From Macrosoma leucophasiata (lineage: Eukaryota; Arthropoda; Insecta; Lepidoptera; Hedylidae), in contig JAWQUS010000030.1 in NCBI GenBank assembly GCA_036365455.1, positions 8,432,001 through 8,496,000 of the forward strand: a DNA stretch of 64,000 nucleotides, read 5' to 3'. The notes under the pieces are model-generated. The model saw nothing but the letters and a program-made list of their open reading frames with translations, searched no databases and was not told the DNA's origin. This document shows, one piece after another, positions 23,043 through 34,342 of this stretch (positions within the stretch are counted from its first letter, which is position 1; each line of letters opens with the position of its first letter). Both the position numbers and the translations under genes were made by a program.

Positions 23043-24107
23043 AAAATCAAATAAAAAAAACTAAATTAAATTGGGGAAATTTAATCATAAAATTCTTATC
23101 GCTTCAGTTAGAATTCAAACAATAAAAAATCATTTAGTCGCTAGCATATTATCTTAAGACTCTCAAAATTACAAAAATAAACTATAAAGTTAAAGAGAAA
23201 AATAATTGGTAGGTACCTACATCATGTCAATTTAAACTTACTTTATGAACAAAATAAATAATCATCCAAATAACTAAACTTATTACTAATTCAACAAAAA
23301 TTCACATTTGATTTGAATTCTTCGCATAATCATTACATTAATTTAAAATTGCTCTAGTAAAACAATTATAAGCGAACTTGTTTTTGCAATTACGAAATTA
23401 TTCACGCATCGTTATTTTAATTAACTCGTGATGCTTAAGATTGGAGCAGGAGGCTTCGTGAAAGTTAATTTCCTCCTACTTAAGGGAATCGACTTCTGTT
23501 TTAGAATAATTGCCTAGAATACACCGTATGACATGCGAGTAAAGGTCTGACGGGACAGCGGGCGCGGCGCGGTGTGGCGTGGCGGGACGTGACGACGGCG
23601 TGGCGGCGCAACGATGAACAGTTATAATGTGCTCGATAGTATAGGACTTATTATACAGCACGGTATTCAGGGTACGATAGCAAGGGTCAGGGTAGTGTAA
23701 TAACATTTAGGGAGTCAGGGCCCTAATTAGGGTGACCGGAGCGGCCCGTGTATTTGTACTGTGATTGAGTTAGGACGCTGTCGACTGGCTAGTGTAATAA
23801 ACGGCAACCCGTGAGCATGTCTGCAATGTGAAGTGAGCAATACCGCCACGCCAACGTCACGCCGGCTGTCTGGTCAGACCTTTAGGAAGTGTTGACTCGA
23901 TTGAGCTATTTACAAGAAGTAGACATATGCACTTCCGATATAGAATATGCTAAGAATTATCTCATTGATTCTATGTTGTACTCGTGCTGATAATAGGTTC
24001 TGTACCTATAAAGGATGTTTTTTACATTAACATGCCTATATTATCTTTTTCGATCGAAATTTGTATCGATTTCAATAAATATCTTAAAATTTCAGAAGGT
24101 TCTGAAT
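23043..24107. other. Unannotated DNA with a GC-rich patch
   Basis: No gene. The part 23530-23620 is strongly GC-rich (GACAGCGGGCGCGGCGCGG, then GGACGTGACGACGGCGTGG). The wider 23420-23900 stretch is non-repetitive. Its function is unknown. Confidence 0.45.
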
Positions 24108-24431
24108 GTTATGATGGTGGCAAACTAGCATGCAGTTTACATGGATGATAAGTGAATAGGTACTGCAGCTTATAATATAAGCACATACACAAAACCAAGG
24201 GTAGCACATGCGTTATCTCCATAAGACTAACCTCCTAACCATAGAGCAACGCGGGCCACCGGTCGCGACGGACCGGAGGGGAGTAGCCATATGCAGCCTT
24301 TCCCTTCTGTCAAAGTACAAGACGCTCTATGCCGGAACACGATAGTGATGAACACTACTATTTGGGAACAGATAGATTAGGTAATTCTATTGTCCTACGC
24401 CCTCGAGCTCCTGCACGGGTACTCTACCGCC
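24108..24431 (-). repeat. Repeat A copy with inserted hAT-like MITE fragment
   Basis: The left part has GGTGGCAAACTAGCATGCAG. The right part has GCCGGAACACGATAGTGATG and CCTACGCCCTCGAGCTCC. Between them lies 24239-24331, which belongs to the CATAGAGCAACGC family. Confidence 0.8.
24239..24331. mobile_element. hAT-like MITE, internally deleted copy
   Basis: It has CATAGAGCAACGCGGG at one end and GCTCTATG at the other, with GGAGGGGAGTAGCCATATGC and TTCTGTCAAAGTACAA inside, as in the longer copies at 37838 and 51403. Most of the interior is missing, and the flanks do not show a matching 8-base duplication. Confidence 0.7.
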
Positions 24432-24541
24432 TATCCTACTTATACGTATTTGTACCACCTGTATTGTCCAAACGGATACGCAGAGGTAAATGTGTGCATC
24501 TGAATGTTTGTGTACCTATCTGTTTGTATACTAACACAAAC

Positions 24542-24860
24542 AAAAAGAATTCTAACTTCACGCCTGTAATCCCCGAAGGGGTAGGCAGAGGTAAATGCAT
24601 GTATTCAAGCATACATGCAAACATCCACGATTCGCCGGTTACGTTTTGGCCCATGTAACAGGTGGCGAGCCTGTTGACATCTCCGGGCACATTACCAAAC
24701 TTCGAGGTACTGGGCAATTTCCAGAAAATGGAATAATCCCAGTAGAACCAGAGATAAAGGACTTTACACCATTATCTCTGATAATCCTCTACCCGGGAAT
24801 CGAACCCAGGACCTCAGCGTAGTAGTACTGGCCTGATACCACAAGGCTACCGAGGCAGTT
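24542..24860 (-). mobile_element. SINE-B, near full-length
   Basis: Read on the minus strand it starts AACTGCCTCGGTAGCC with an A box (GTAGCCTTGTGG). The B box region is GGGTTCGATTCCCGG. The body has GTGCCCGGAGATGTC, CATGGGCCAAAACG and AACCGGCGAATCGTGG, and the 3' end is GGGGATTACAGGCGTGAAG. It is a tRNA-headed SINE of about 320 bp. Confidence 0.9.
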
Positions 24861-25639
24861 AGGAAAGAATTCTAAACTTTAAATAACTAAGAACTAATTA
24901 TATATGATCAAAAGAATTTAGCAATAAAGATTTTTATCTTTTCAAATTACAAAGTGAGACATTTTTATGAAGGCAGTTACTGCATACTGTAATCACGATT
25001 ACTATGTAAATGTAATAATGGATGGGTCATCAAATGGGACTATCACCAAGACGCGGCCATGCGGCAATTTCATCTCATCAATCTTCAATTTAAAAGCTAC
25101 AAGTAAAAGCTTTCAGGACGCTCTAGTGGACTATAATGGCCCATAAACACGACATTAGAATACAAGAAGCTGATCTCAGCCACCGAAGCGATTCCTTTTA
25201 TTGATGCCGTTGAAGGCATCAAAATTAATTATATTCTAATAAGCAATCCGTCCGACTGAGCTTTATCGTCCACCAAATATTTACTCAATTAACTAGACCG
25301 TTTCAAATTGCATCCATTTAGGATACATTTGGTAGATGTCTAATCTATTCACGTATAAAAGGATATGCCGCCCACCACCGATGAGTAACCCAGAAGCGAT
25401 GTTGCAGTTTAATTGGACGAATCTATTTCATTAGTGATCGAACGGATTCATACACTAAATTATCATATCATTAAATCATTTGACGACATATTTAGTGCAG
25501 AGGTAACGACTTCCTGCTGTGTGATGTTTAGAGTCTGACATTTTATTGTGTGGCAGTTAAGGTCTGTTCAAACTGAAGCGATCCCCGCGGGTCTCGAGTA
25601 TTGTGGTTGTTTGAAGGACAAGTAAGCAAGGACAGGAAC

Positions 25640-25690
25640 TGAAGACATCAGCGTAACAGCAGTTGTCCACTGCCACTAGACTACCGTGGT
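25640..25690 (-). mobile_element. SINE-B head scrap
   Basis: The GACATCAGCGTAACAGCAG and CCACTAGACTACCG blocks resemble the complement of the SINE-B tRNA-like head. It is heavily decayed. Confidence 0.45.
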
Positions 25691-26989
25691 TATTTAAAAA
25701 AATATCATTTTTATACAGAAGCAAGAAAAGAATAAGAAATTGGTTACAAAAGGTTTGGAATAAAACTAAATCTTAAAAGACGTGAACATAAAACACAGCT
25801 TTAAAAGTCTTAAATTAAGCTCTATAAATTGGTAATTTTATACTAAGTGAATAATGTTTTGTTATTAACCAAAATTTTAAAATACATTTTAATTTTAAGA
25901 GTATTTAAGACGTCTATGATGTAGAGAAAGATTTATTGAGGAATGTGAGATATATAAGCTTAGAAAACGGTAGATGTCCAAAAAAAATATACCGGCCGAA
26001 TTGAGAACATCCTGCTTTTTAAAGTCGGTCAATAAGCTTGTCAAGTTTAAAAAACAAAAGCATTTCTACTAATAATAATAACGAAAAGTATCAGAAGATA
26101 AAATATACAATAACAAATGAAAGCTAAAAACAAAATATCACTAAGAAGCAACCAAAACATTAGGTGTAATAAAAACACTCATATCATCTTCAACTTGATA
26201 TTCATAAGGGAATTTAAGATCATAAACAGATAGAAGTGTTTCACATTCAAAGTAAATGTCTCAATCATCAAACCGTGTATAACAATAATCGTTATTCCAC
26301 TTTTGTATTTTTCCGTCTGCATGCAGTTGAGACGCATTATTATAACATTGTACACGAGAGAACAAGCGGGCCGATTGTGTCCTACGTTCCATGTCATGTT
26401 CTTCTGTAACGTCAAGAATTGCTTGGACCAGAATCAGCTTAATGATGTCAAAAGGCAACGTAATGTGGTATCCTTAAACGGAGTGCAGTTCGTTACTGTC
26501 CGAACGTCTCACTGCCTACCTGCATTAACATCACCTAAGGGCGCCACTTTTATATGAAACAACCACGAAATAAAATATATTCACTCGTTAAAACATAAAT
26601 ATACGGCCCGTTCGGGCGTAACGCTCTTTACACGGTGAAATTGTAAAACATAAACGGTCGTATCGTCGAACCTCGATGGCATTAAAAAATGATGACGTTA
26701 TCCAAAGAAAGGTGGGTTTACATGGCGCGTTAATTCTGGAGACAAAGTTTCTGACACTTGATAGTATCACAGTATTAGAAAAACTTCTAATACATTCTTT
26801 AGACTGTGACAGTGCTGCAGAAATTACACTCAACAAAACTGTATTAAAAAATATTCCATATTTACTCTCTCTTTATACTTTATGATTTCTTGCGCTAATC
26901 TGCGACAATTCGGATTGACAGAGCTATGGTGGCTTGTAGAACTGTAGATAAAAGCTAACGGAAAGAATGCGGAAGCAACAGAATGAAGA

Positions 26990-27018
26990 AAATACTTGTA
27001 TAGCTAATACAAGTATTT
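26990..27018. repeat. 12-bp perfect hairpin
   Basis: AAATACTTGTAT (26990-27001) pairs exactly with ATACAAGTATTT (27007-27018), with a 5-base loop. Confidence 0.9.
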
Positions 27019-27275
27019 ATACCTAACTAGCTATTGAATTAATTAACTCAAAAAGGACGATGTTTCTTGATCCTGCGGCTCATCCCAACCCGAAAATCAA
27101 GGATAATGTTTGGAATAAAACCACTTAAGTTGCGTTCGAAGAATAACCAAATATGCAACAAATAAACATAGCTTCATATGAATATTTTCGAAGTTTTTAA
27201 ACCCATAAGTTATTTAACGTAGAGAGTAAGTACTTCGTGTTCCGAAATATTTTTAGTACTTACCCCTTTTCACCA

Positions 27276-27449
27276 CATACATACGTTTTTAGAACTTTGA
27301 TTTTACCATATATTATGAACTCACCCTAAAAGCTCTATAAAGCCGCCTTTTCTTCACGTTCATACATCTGCGTTGTGTCGTCGATGCATACATACGATAT
27401 TAGAACTTCGATTTTACCGTATGAACTCACCCTAAAAGCTCTATAAAGC
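27276..27449 (+). repeat. Local direct duplication, two units of about 65 bp
   Basis: Units at 27276-27343 and 27387-27449 share CATACATACG, TTAGAACTT, GATTTTACC and an exact 30-base block (27314-27343 and 27420-27449) that includes CTAAAAGCTCTATAAAGC. The start-to-start distance is 111 and the exact blocks are 106 bases apart. It is not related to the interspersed families here. Confidence 0.9.
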
Positions 27450-29988
27450 TGTGTGCATAATTCACTGTGTCCACAATTGATAGTAATAAAAGAGGTTTTT
27501 TATTACTCTTGATTGTTAAGGATAGGAGCGAAGGGGCGACCTTGCCGCAACCTCCATTTACGCTCAAACCAAATTAATTTAAAACTGTAACTGTAGAATA
27601 AAGTAAAAAAATTGGGTGTCAGGGATATTCAGGAATCACTACTGTTGGATAACGTACCTGTCAGATATATTAGGTAGATATTAATTTCTCCATTTTATTC
27701 GTGTAAGGCCATAGGCTATACTTTCTATCGAGACGTTCAAATAACCTTGATCGTTTTTTATTCAGTTCAGATCTGCAGACCTATTTGTTGTTATGAATCA
27801 TACGCTGTATTGGTAGCTTGCTTTAGTTGGGTATTAATGTAAAATACAAGCAAATTTTAACGTAGATTTTAATAACATTTGATAAAAATCACTGTGATTT
27901 TTTATTTTAGGTTAGCTCGTTATTAACTAATATCTATAATTATTAAAAAATAATAACTATTTGCACTCAAAAACGACAAATACTTATAGCTTCGATAACG
28001 TCAAAAAAATGTTTTGTGGTAGAATAAGACATCTCCAGAAAAGGGGTAGGTAGGTATGAAGAGATCGGTGAGTGTTGATAAAACATGGGAATAAAATATT
28101 TAAATCCCACCAGGATCTGGATCCTCTCTACATGCTCTATATTTTATACTGCTTAACTTTAGTTAAATAAGAAGATATTTTATAAAAATCAATATACTTA
28201 AAATAAAAACAAAAACAGGTTAGATCAAAATTATGGTGAGGTAAATGTCATCCAGTGCCCTGATGGATTTTTAAAGAGGCTCTCTCAATTTATAATATTC
28301 TTGGGACATAAAGTTTATCAGCAAACGATTAACCTAGTGCTTTTATGGTAACTTTAATAATATTAGTCAGACGTCAGGGCATCTTCAGATATGAGTCTAC
28401 TGGTGCCACATCCCACTCAAGGCGTTAATGTTCACTTCCATGAAAGGTATTCACTTAAAAAGTATCGATTTAATGAAATGCTCTCGAATTCGACATTGTA
28501 TGTGAATAATTAGTAACTTATCTTTTTATATAACATATGTAGCCGATTTAATTACAAGTAATAAAAAGATACATATGTTTTTTTGTTCTACTCTTGCTTA
28601 GTACGTTACATCATACAGGTACTCGTACACAAATTAAGATTAAATTATGGCCACCAATTACGAAATTCGTGTAAGTTAATATTACGGCACTTCTCTTCAA
28701 AATAACTATACAGACGCCCTCTTTTTAATTGATAAGATGTTTCATATACTTGGCGGATCAAAGTTAAAAATAATAGTGAAATCATTAAAAACTGGATTTT
28801 TGATTTAATATGAAGTTTAATAATTGACTTCTTTTTAAACACCTAGTCATCCTATTTCATTACTAGGTAATATGTAAAGGGGCTGAATGAACGAAGCAAT
28901 CAATTGACTCAGCTGCACACGCGCTGTACCCATACCTTATAATTAGACGATATCAATTCGATGCGATAGCGTAGCCGTCCCTTGCGAAACTCGTCCAGCT
29001 TCTAAGGGACCATATCGATCCCAGCTACCGAACTAAAGATCGCAACTCACATCCCTATCAAAGAAATCAAACCCATATTACTGCATTCAAAAAGGAACAA
29101 TATTGAGTATACTCCAGTTTAATTCATGATCTTTAGTATACACCGCCAATAATCTTGATCGCTAAAATAAAGTAGCAAAACCACCATTCTTACACAATCG
29201 ATAGTTAACTTTATCTCACGACATATAAAGGTTATTTTAGTAAATAGTTAACAACAACTTAATGCTGACCGACAAGGCGAGCGAGTTACACGTTAGAATC
29301 AGGATGCTGTAAGAGCCCGGACGCGGGTCTAATTACCGCCGCCACTCAATATTGCAAAATGAACGAAGCCTATTCTCGAATGGTACCCTTCGGCTATTAC
29401 ACCCGGCCTATTGTTACACAAAACACATTTAAAGCGTTCAATGGTGTCTTGTAATGACCTGGGTGTGGCGCTTCATGAGCTACTGATATGCCAATGCCAC
29501 GCCAAAATGTAGCGCTATAAACAATACAGCTTATCTCGATCATCGCTCTAAACAATTTCTAATTACACTCCGACACAATCACAATTAATAGTTATGAAAG
29601 TTAGACCGCCGCACGAAGTGTACTTACCTAAGAATGCATCGGCGACAACTTCAAATGAATAAATTAGAATTGAACTATAATGTTGTACCAATTTACGTTC
29701 TAGATAAATTATCATATTTAATTAAAATTGTGTTTTTACAAGTGTTATAATGCATTTTTATGTTGTATTTCATTATAATTGATAGACGTATGATATATGG
29801 ATACGTTTTGTGGAGGGCGTGGTCCTATTATTGCAAGAAGCTAAAACCATCAGCGCCTCCGCCATCTGTCGAGGTGTGCAAGGCTATAAATAATATGTTA
29901 AATTAATCTTGTAATTTATTCCAATTAGAAATTTATTGCCCAAATCATAGATGGATAAATGTATGCAATATATTATAAATATTGATTG
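27450..29988. other. Unannotated DNA, 2.5 kb
   Basis: No gene or repeat recognised. The part 28890-29560 is non-repetitive and more GC-balanced than its surroundings, possibly regulatory. Confidence 0.45.
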
Positions 29989-30316
29989 AACTGCCTCAGT
30001 AGCCTAGTGGTAGCAGGCCACTACTACGCTGGAGGTCCTGGGTTCGAGTCCCGGGTCGAGGGCTATCAGAGATAACGGTTTAAAATCCTTTATCTCTGGT
30101 TGTATTGGGATTTTTCCATTTTCTGGAAGTTTCCCAGTGTCTCGGAGTTTGGTAATGTGCCCGGAGATGGCAACAGGCTCGCGACTTGTTCCGTGGACCA
30201 AAAATGTAACCGGAAAATCGTGGGTGTTTGCATGTATGATTGAATGCATGCATTTACCTCTGCCGGGTAGGCAGATTCAGATTCGGGGATTACAGGCGTG
30301 AAGTTAGGTTCTTTTT
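29989..30316 (+). mobile_element. SINE-B, full-length
   Basis: The head has CTGCCTCAGTAGCCTAGTGG (A box) and CCTGGGTTCGAGTCCCGGG (B box and T-arm). The body has TTTTTCCATTTTCTGG and GTGCCCGGAGATGGC, and the 3' end is GGGGATTACAGGCGTGAAG. It is the best-preserved plus-strand copy of SINE-B. Antisense frames across it encode nothing real. Confidence 0.92.
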
Positions 30317-30902
30317 TATTGAACCTGTATAAGACTATGCCCAATATTTTAGAATTTGTGTTCGGATTCTTTCGGTTATTATTATAAAAATAGTCCTCAC
30401 ATCCACCACATGGAATGGGCAAGGTTTCACAAATGTGGCGATTATGTGCTACTGTCAGATGAATTCAATAAAGGAATTAGTTGAAAAATTCACAGCAATT
30501 CAATTCATTACCCATCTATATGTAAGTATGATTAGTCTTGTATAGAGAAAATGTAGGCTTCTAATGCTACGTTCCATACAGATCAAAGTAAATAATGACA
30601 GGAAACAAAGGCATGCCTCACGTAAAATTGATACGGTACAGTAATGCGCGTATAAGGTCGACCGCACACTTCCTCCACAACCAAACTGCGCATGACTCAA
30701 TAAAACTATAAATAATGCTTTAAAACACAAATTGTATATTGATCTGCAAACAAAACGGAAATTGGTACATAAAAATTAAATTATAACGCCGATAAAGCAC
30801 CGGGTGCACTGAGTAATCCAGTTATTTCCACTGGTTGCGTCACTGATTGTCGTTATGGTAAGTTTTATTGCAATTGGTACTTACTATAAATTTAAAATAC
30901 AC
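30317..30902. other. Unannotated DNA
   Basis: No gene or repeat recognised. Confidence 0.5.
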
Positions 30903-31060
30903 GAGATATTTTTATTTATATATTTATTTCTTGTCGTACACCAAACAGAAACAATTTACATAAATAGACGACAGTAAAACAGGTACAGTAGGCGGCCTTA
31001 TCGCTCAGGTAGCGATTTCTGCCAGGCAACCTTGCATTAAGGATCACAAATTTAGTAGTC
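30903..31060 (-). mobile_element. LINE 3' end with (TTTA)-type tail
   Basis: A TTTATTTATATATTTATT start is followed by ACAGTAAAACAGGTACAGTA, GGCGGCCTTATCGCTCAGG and CAGGCAACCTT. This is the complement of a widespread lepidopteran LINE 3' UTR. No coding part remains. Confidence 0.7.
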
Positions 31061-31241
31061 GGTAGGGTGTACATACTTAATGTAACAACTGTGTAAGATA
31101 CAATATAAATATAATGTCATAAGTACATCAACAAGTTTCATGAAATTCAAAAAAAAAAAAACACAATTGATGAATAACACAAATAAAGATAATGAGAGAG
31201 ATAGGGATAGGGTTTAGATAGGGATAGGGTTTTATCTGCAT

Positions 31242-31513
31242 CATAATCTATCTGCCGCCAAATGGTAGTGATCAGCACTATCGTGTTCCGGTTAGTTAGT
31301 CATGTACGACACCGTAACAACTTATCACAGGTTTCTATGATAAGTTATTACGTAATGATGTAGTTATGATGTATCTATAAATATCAACTTAGGTCTCAGA
31401 GGTGGCAACGCATCTGTATTTTGACCTCAGGTCTTTGTGTGGGTGTCATCAGTCATCACTTAACATCAATGTGAACTGCATGCTTGCTTGTCACCTTCAT
31501 TACATAAAAAAAC
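31242..31513 (+). repeat. Repeat A copy
   Basis: It runs from ATCTATCTGCCGCC and TCAGCACTATCGTGTTCCGG through GGTCTCAGAGGTGGCAACGC to CATTACATAAAAAAA. The first 70 bases of the family are absent. A local inverted pair (CTTATCA and TGATAAG) lies in the middle. Confidence 0.88.
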
Positions 31514-31565
31514 GGGGCACAAAATATAACAAATTATCAGTAATTGTTGTTGGTGGCTTTTGTAA

Positions 31566-31690
31566 TATACTGGTGGTAGAGTTCCCGTGACGGAGCGCGA
31601 GGGCGTAGGCACAACCGCATTACCAAATATATCTGCCGCCAAATGGTAGTGTTCAACACTATCGTGTTCCGGTTAGATGGTAATGTATTG
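31566..31690 (+). repeat. Repeat A, 5' half only
   Basis: It starts TACTGGTGGTAGAGTTCC, with GAGGGCGTAGGCAC and TATCTGCCGCCAAATGG, and stops after GTTCCGGTTAGATGG. It lies just downstream of the previous copy in the same orientation. Confidence 0.88.
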
Positions 31691-31901
31691 TGTATCTTAA
31701 TTCCTGAAGTGAACAAATTTTAATCAGCAACCGATGCGCGAAGTTGAAGAAAAGCTTCCACATTTCAACAAAAAAGAGGACGGATTTATCCGTTTATGGG
31801 CTATTATCAAAAAATATGACAGTATTTAGAAAATCATAATAAAATAATGCGTATCAGCCATGACCCAATAAAATCAGTTTCGTACTTTTTAAATAAACTA
31901 A

Positions 31902-32117
31902 TCTATACTTATACTTATATTATTATCTAAACTATCTAAACTAATATAAATCTGAAGGGTTTGTTTGTTTGTTTGAACGCGCTAATCTCAGGAACTACTG
32001 GCCCGATTTGAAAAGTTTTGTCAGTGTTAGATAACCCATTTATCGAGGAAGGCTATATCATCACGCTATGACTAATAGGAATGGAGAAGAGCGGGCGAAG
32101 CCGGGGCGGGCCGCTAG
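31902..32117 (+). mobile_element. Non-autonomous Helitron, Lep1-like
   Basis: It starts TCTATACTTAT and continues TTTGTTTGTTTGTTTGAACG, CTCAGGAACTACTGG and ATTTATCGAGGAAGGC. It ends in a GC-rich hairpin region (GCCGGGGCGGGCCG) and CTAG at 32114-32117. The left flank is A and the right flank is T, the A^T insertion site expected for Helitrons. It encodes nothing. Confidence 0.93.
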
Positions 32118-32485
32118 TTGTAATATATATTCATTGTAAAAAAAATTTTTGCTAAGTATCTTTGCTGGAACAATAAATAAACGTGCTATAAAAATGTAAT
32201 TCTTATTTAATCATGTAAGTAATGTTCATAATAAAATTGATTTTAGATCAATTGTAAATAATAACACGGTAAGGTCAGCAACATAATTATATTTCAATAT
32301 AACCTACGTTTATATTCGACATTTTCATAAAATTACATCGAATTATTGACCATACCACATACGGGCCCGTAGGTACCATCAGTTTTTATTTAACGTTCAA
32401 ACGACATGTCGATGTTTCACTAGAAAAAACGATTTTTGATATCGATGATTATTAATGTAAACCATCAATTAATAGGTATGACTTT
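32118..32485. other. Unannotated AT-rich DNA
   Basis: No feature recognised. Confidence 0.5.
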
Positions 32486-32790
32486 TTAATAATGCTCCGA
32501 TGGTTCGGGCATATAGAAAGAATGTCGAATGAGCGAATGACTAAACAGATATACAATGCGAATGTGGATGGTTGCAGAGGCCCAGGAAGACCAAGGCTGA
32601 CCTACCATGACCAAATAGGTCGAGTTCTGTCTGATGGTGGGGTCAAAAGTCTTAGGAATCGGCGTGCATGTATGAAGAGAATGATGAAGGTAGACGAGGC
32701 ACGAGAGGTTTGTCAGAACCGGGATGTCTGGCGCTCCACACTCTCTGCCTACCCCGTTAGGGACCTGGCGTGAAGATACATACATACATA
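32486..32790 (+). mobile_element. RTE-like LINE C-terminus, 5'-truncated
   Basis: A 93-codon open frame (32492-32773) encodes LRWFGHIERMSNERM, then KQIYNANVDG, GPGRPRLTYHDQIG, LRNRRACMKRMMKVDEAREV and RDVWRSTLSAYP. This is the far C-terminal part of lepidopteran endonuclease/reverse-transcriptase (RTE-like) proteins, after the polymerase domain. The stop at 32771-32773 looks natural and is followed by GAAGATACATACATACATA. The frame has no internal stop, so this copy is young or short enough to have escaped damage. The start codon is where the truncation fell, and there is no functional enzyme. Two shorter tips of the same family lie at 12410 and 48927. Confidence 0.88.
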
Positions 32791-33093
32791 CTTTTTAATA
32801 ATAAGTAGAAGATCTATAATTTCTACGTGAATTATGAACCATATCCTACCACGTTAAGAACGTAGACTAGGTAATTATAAATATTGCTTCTTCTTAATAT
32901 CTTAAGGATAGAACCATCAGTACATTCTTCAAAATCGATTTATGCCATCAATATTCACCCCCGGAAAAATTAATGACTCCGTTGTTTATCATGGATGTTT
33001 ATAATATAAAGAAAGTCAGCATTTTAACGAACATTGTATAACATGTCCTTACAAAATAGTAAGGAACATGTAGTACATATAAACTTAAACATA
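32791..33093. other. Unannotated AT-rich DNA
   Basis: No feature recognised. Confidence 0.5.
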
Positions 33094-33172
33094 TCATCAT
33101 CACTTCAGCCGAAAAATGTCCACTGCTGGACAAAAGCAAAGCCTTCCTTCCCCAAAGAGGATATTTTTGGGG
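33094..33172 (+). repeat. CCACTGCTGGACAAA repeat (Repeat E), fragment
   Basis: ATCATCATCACTTCAGCCGA, AATGTCCACTGCTGGAC and CTTCCCCAAAGAGG match the start of the longer copy at 35409. This is a common lepidopteran dispersed repeat. Confidence 0.7.
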
Positions 33173-33844
33173 AAACGTTAATTTTTTAGGCATCTAATAA
33201 AAAAATTTTGCTCGTTGCTATGTTTTCTTTGATATCTATTGTTTGCACTCCTGCCTAGGTTGCTTTTTCTGTGCCAGTAATTATAGGGCTGTATCTTATA
33301 ACGCTATCTTATAATCATTGTTAGTAAAAACAGATGATCGATAAAACATCAAGGTTGGCCAAATGTCTTTTCTAAAAACACATTAATCGTATCGATATTT
33401 TGTCAAAAATATCGATACGATCGATGTATCGACACGATATTTTCATCCCTTCGAACGATCCAATTTCCGAGGAAGTGCTGGTCCCAATACTCGTATAAAA
33501 AAAATATTTCTATAACAGTGCTATCTTCCGAATAAAGTGCAAATTTAAACATTAGCCTTCGAACTTTCTTTTTTTTGTATAGATGTCAGTATTCAATTAA
33601 CATCCATGTGAATTGTATCTTTCTGGCAATATATATATATATATATATATACAAATATATTTGCTTTGCTATCTGCCACTGTAGCGCGGAAGCTCCTGAT
33701 CATGACCCGAGTCTACAAGAAAACACATAAACCCCAGTTCCCAGTACCCTCAATCGTCACGCGTAATTATTTCATATTTCGTTACAAATCGTCTTCCTTT
33801 CGCAGTACAATGGGGGAAGTTCAATGGACTTGTCTTCATTTTCG
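33173..33844. other. Unannotated DNA with an AT microsatellite
   Basis: It contains a (TA)n run at about 33628-33652 and a poor match to the Repeat A tail at 33568-33625. A ATCGATACGA/TCGTATCGAT-type inverted pair lies at 33385-33425. No gene. Confidence 0.5.
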
Positions 33845-34342
33845 GGTTCCTTACACCAAAAGGAAACTAGAACCCTTTTAGAATCACCTGTTCGTCTGCC
33901 TGACTATCTGTATGTTTGTCTGTAACAGCCAATTTGCGTAATTAAATGTAAGCATTGAAGCCACTATTGGAGAATTTATTAAATAAAGTTTAGCAAAATA
34001 TGGTATGATTAATTAACTGCGTCAGTAGCCTCGTCTGCCTAGTGGTAGCAAGCCACTACTACTACGTTGGGGCCCTGAGTTCAATTCCCGGTTCAGGGAC
34101 TATCAGAAATAACGGTGTAAAATCCTTTATCACTGGTTCTATGGGAATTTTCCCATTTTCTGGCACCTGTTACATGGGCCAAAACGTAACCGGCGATTCG
34201 TGAGTGTTTGCAAATGCAAAGACCCAATTACTCAAAAATAAATACTTAAAGGGTACGCAACAAACGTGATTATTTTTTTTAATTTTTAATGGATATTGGT
34301 ACGGAACCATTCGTACGGGAGTCCGACTCACACTAGGCCGTT
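33845..34342 (-). mobile_element. Repeat G split by SINE-B
   Basis: The left part (33845-34014) starts GGGTTCCTTACACCAAAAGG, with CTAGAACCC and a CTGTCTGTC-like tract. The right part (34248-34342) has CAACAAACGTGATTATTT, GGTACGGAACCATTCG and GAGTCCGACTCACACTAGGC. The two parts are the two ends of one Repeat G copy, and a SINE-B sits between them. Confidence 0.75.
34015..34214 (+). mobile_element. SINE-B, internally deleted
   Basis: The head has CTGCCTAGTGGTAGCAAGCC and GAGTTCAATTCCCGG. The body jumps from CCCATTTTCTGG straight to CACCTGTTACATGGGCC, losing about 70 bases, and ends GCGATTCGTGAGTGTTTGC. It also has a short duplication in the A box area (GTAGCCTCGTCTGCCTAG). Confidence 0.88.

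Larger units (their letters stand above)
24861..27275. other. Unannotated DNA, 2.4 kb
   Basis: No gene supported. Only a 50-bp SINE-B scrap (25640-25690) and a 12-bp hairpin (26990-27018) were recognised. The part 25020-25480 is non-repetitive and of mixed composition, so it is a candidate for conserved non-coding DNA (guess). Confidence 0.45.

Noticed and set aside
24329..24822. Overlapping frames of 75-109 codons on both strands
   Set aside because: They cross the join between Repeat A and SINE-B, and similar peptides recur wherever SINE-B occurs (30004-30422, 38919-39155).
26303..26885. Three frames of 69-84 codons
   Set aside because: They overlap on opposite strands and show no recognisable protein features.
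29989..30060. tRNA gene
   Set aside because: The head is tRNA-like, but it is the start of the dispersed SINE-B, present in at least five copies here.
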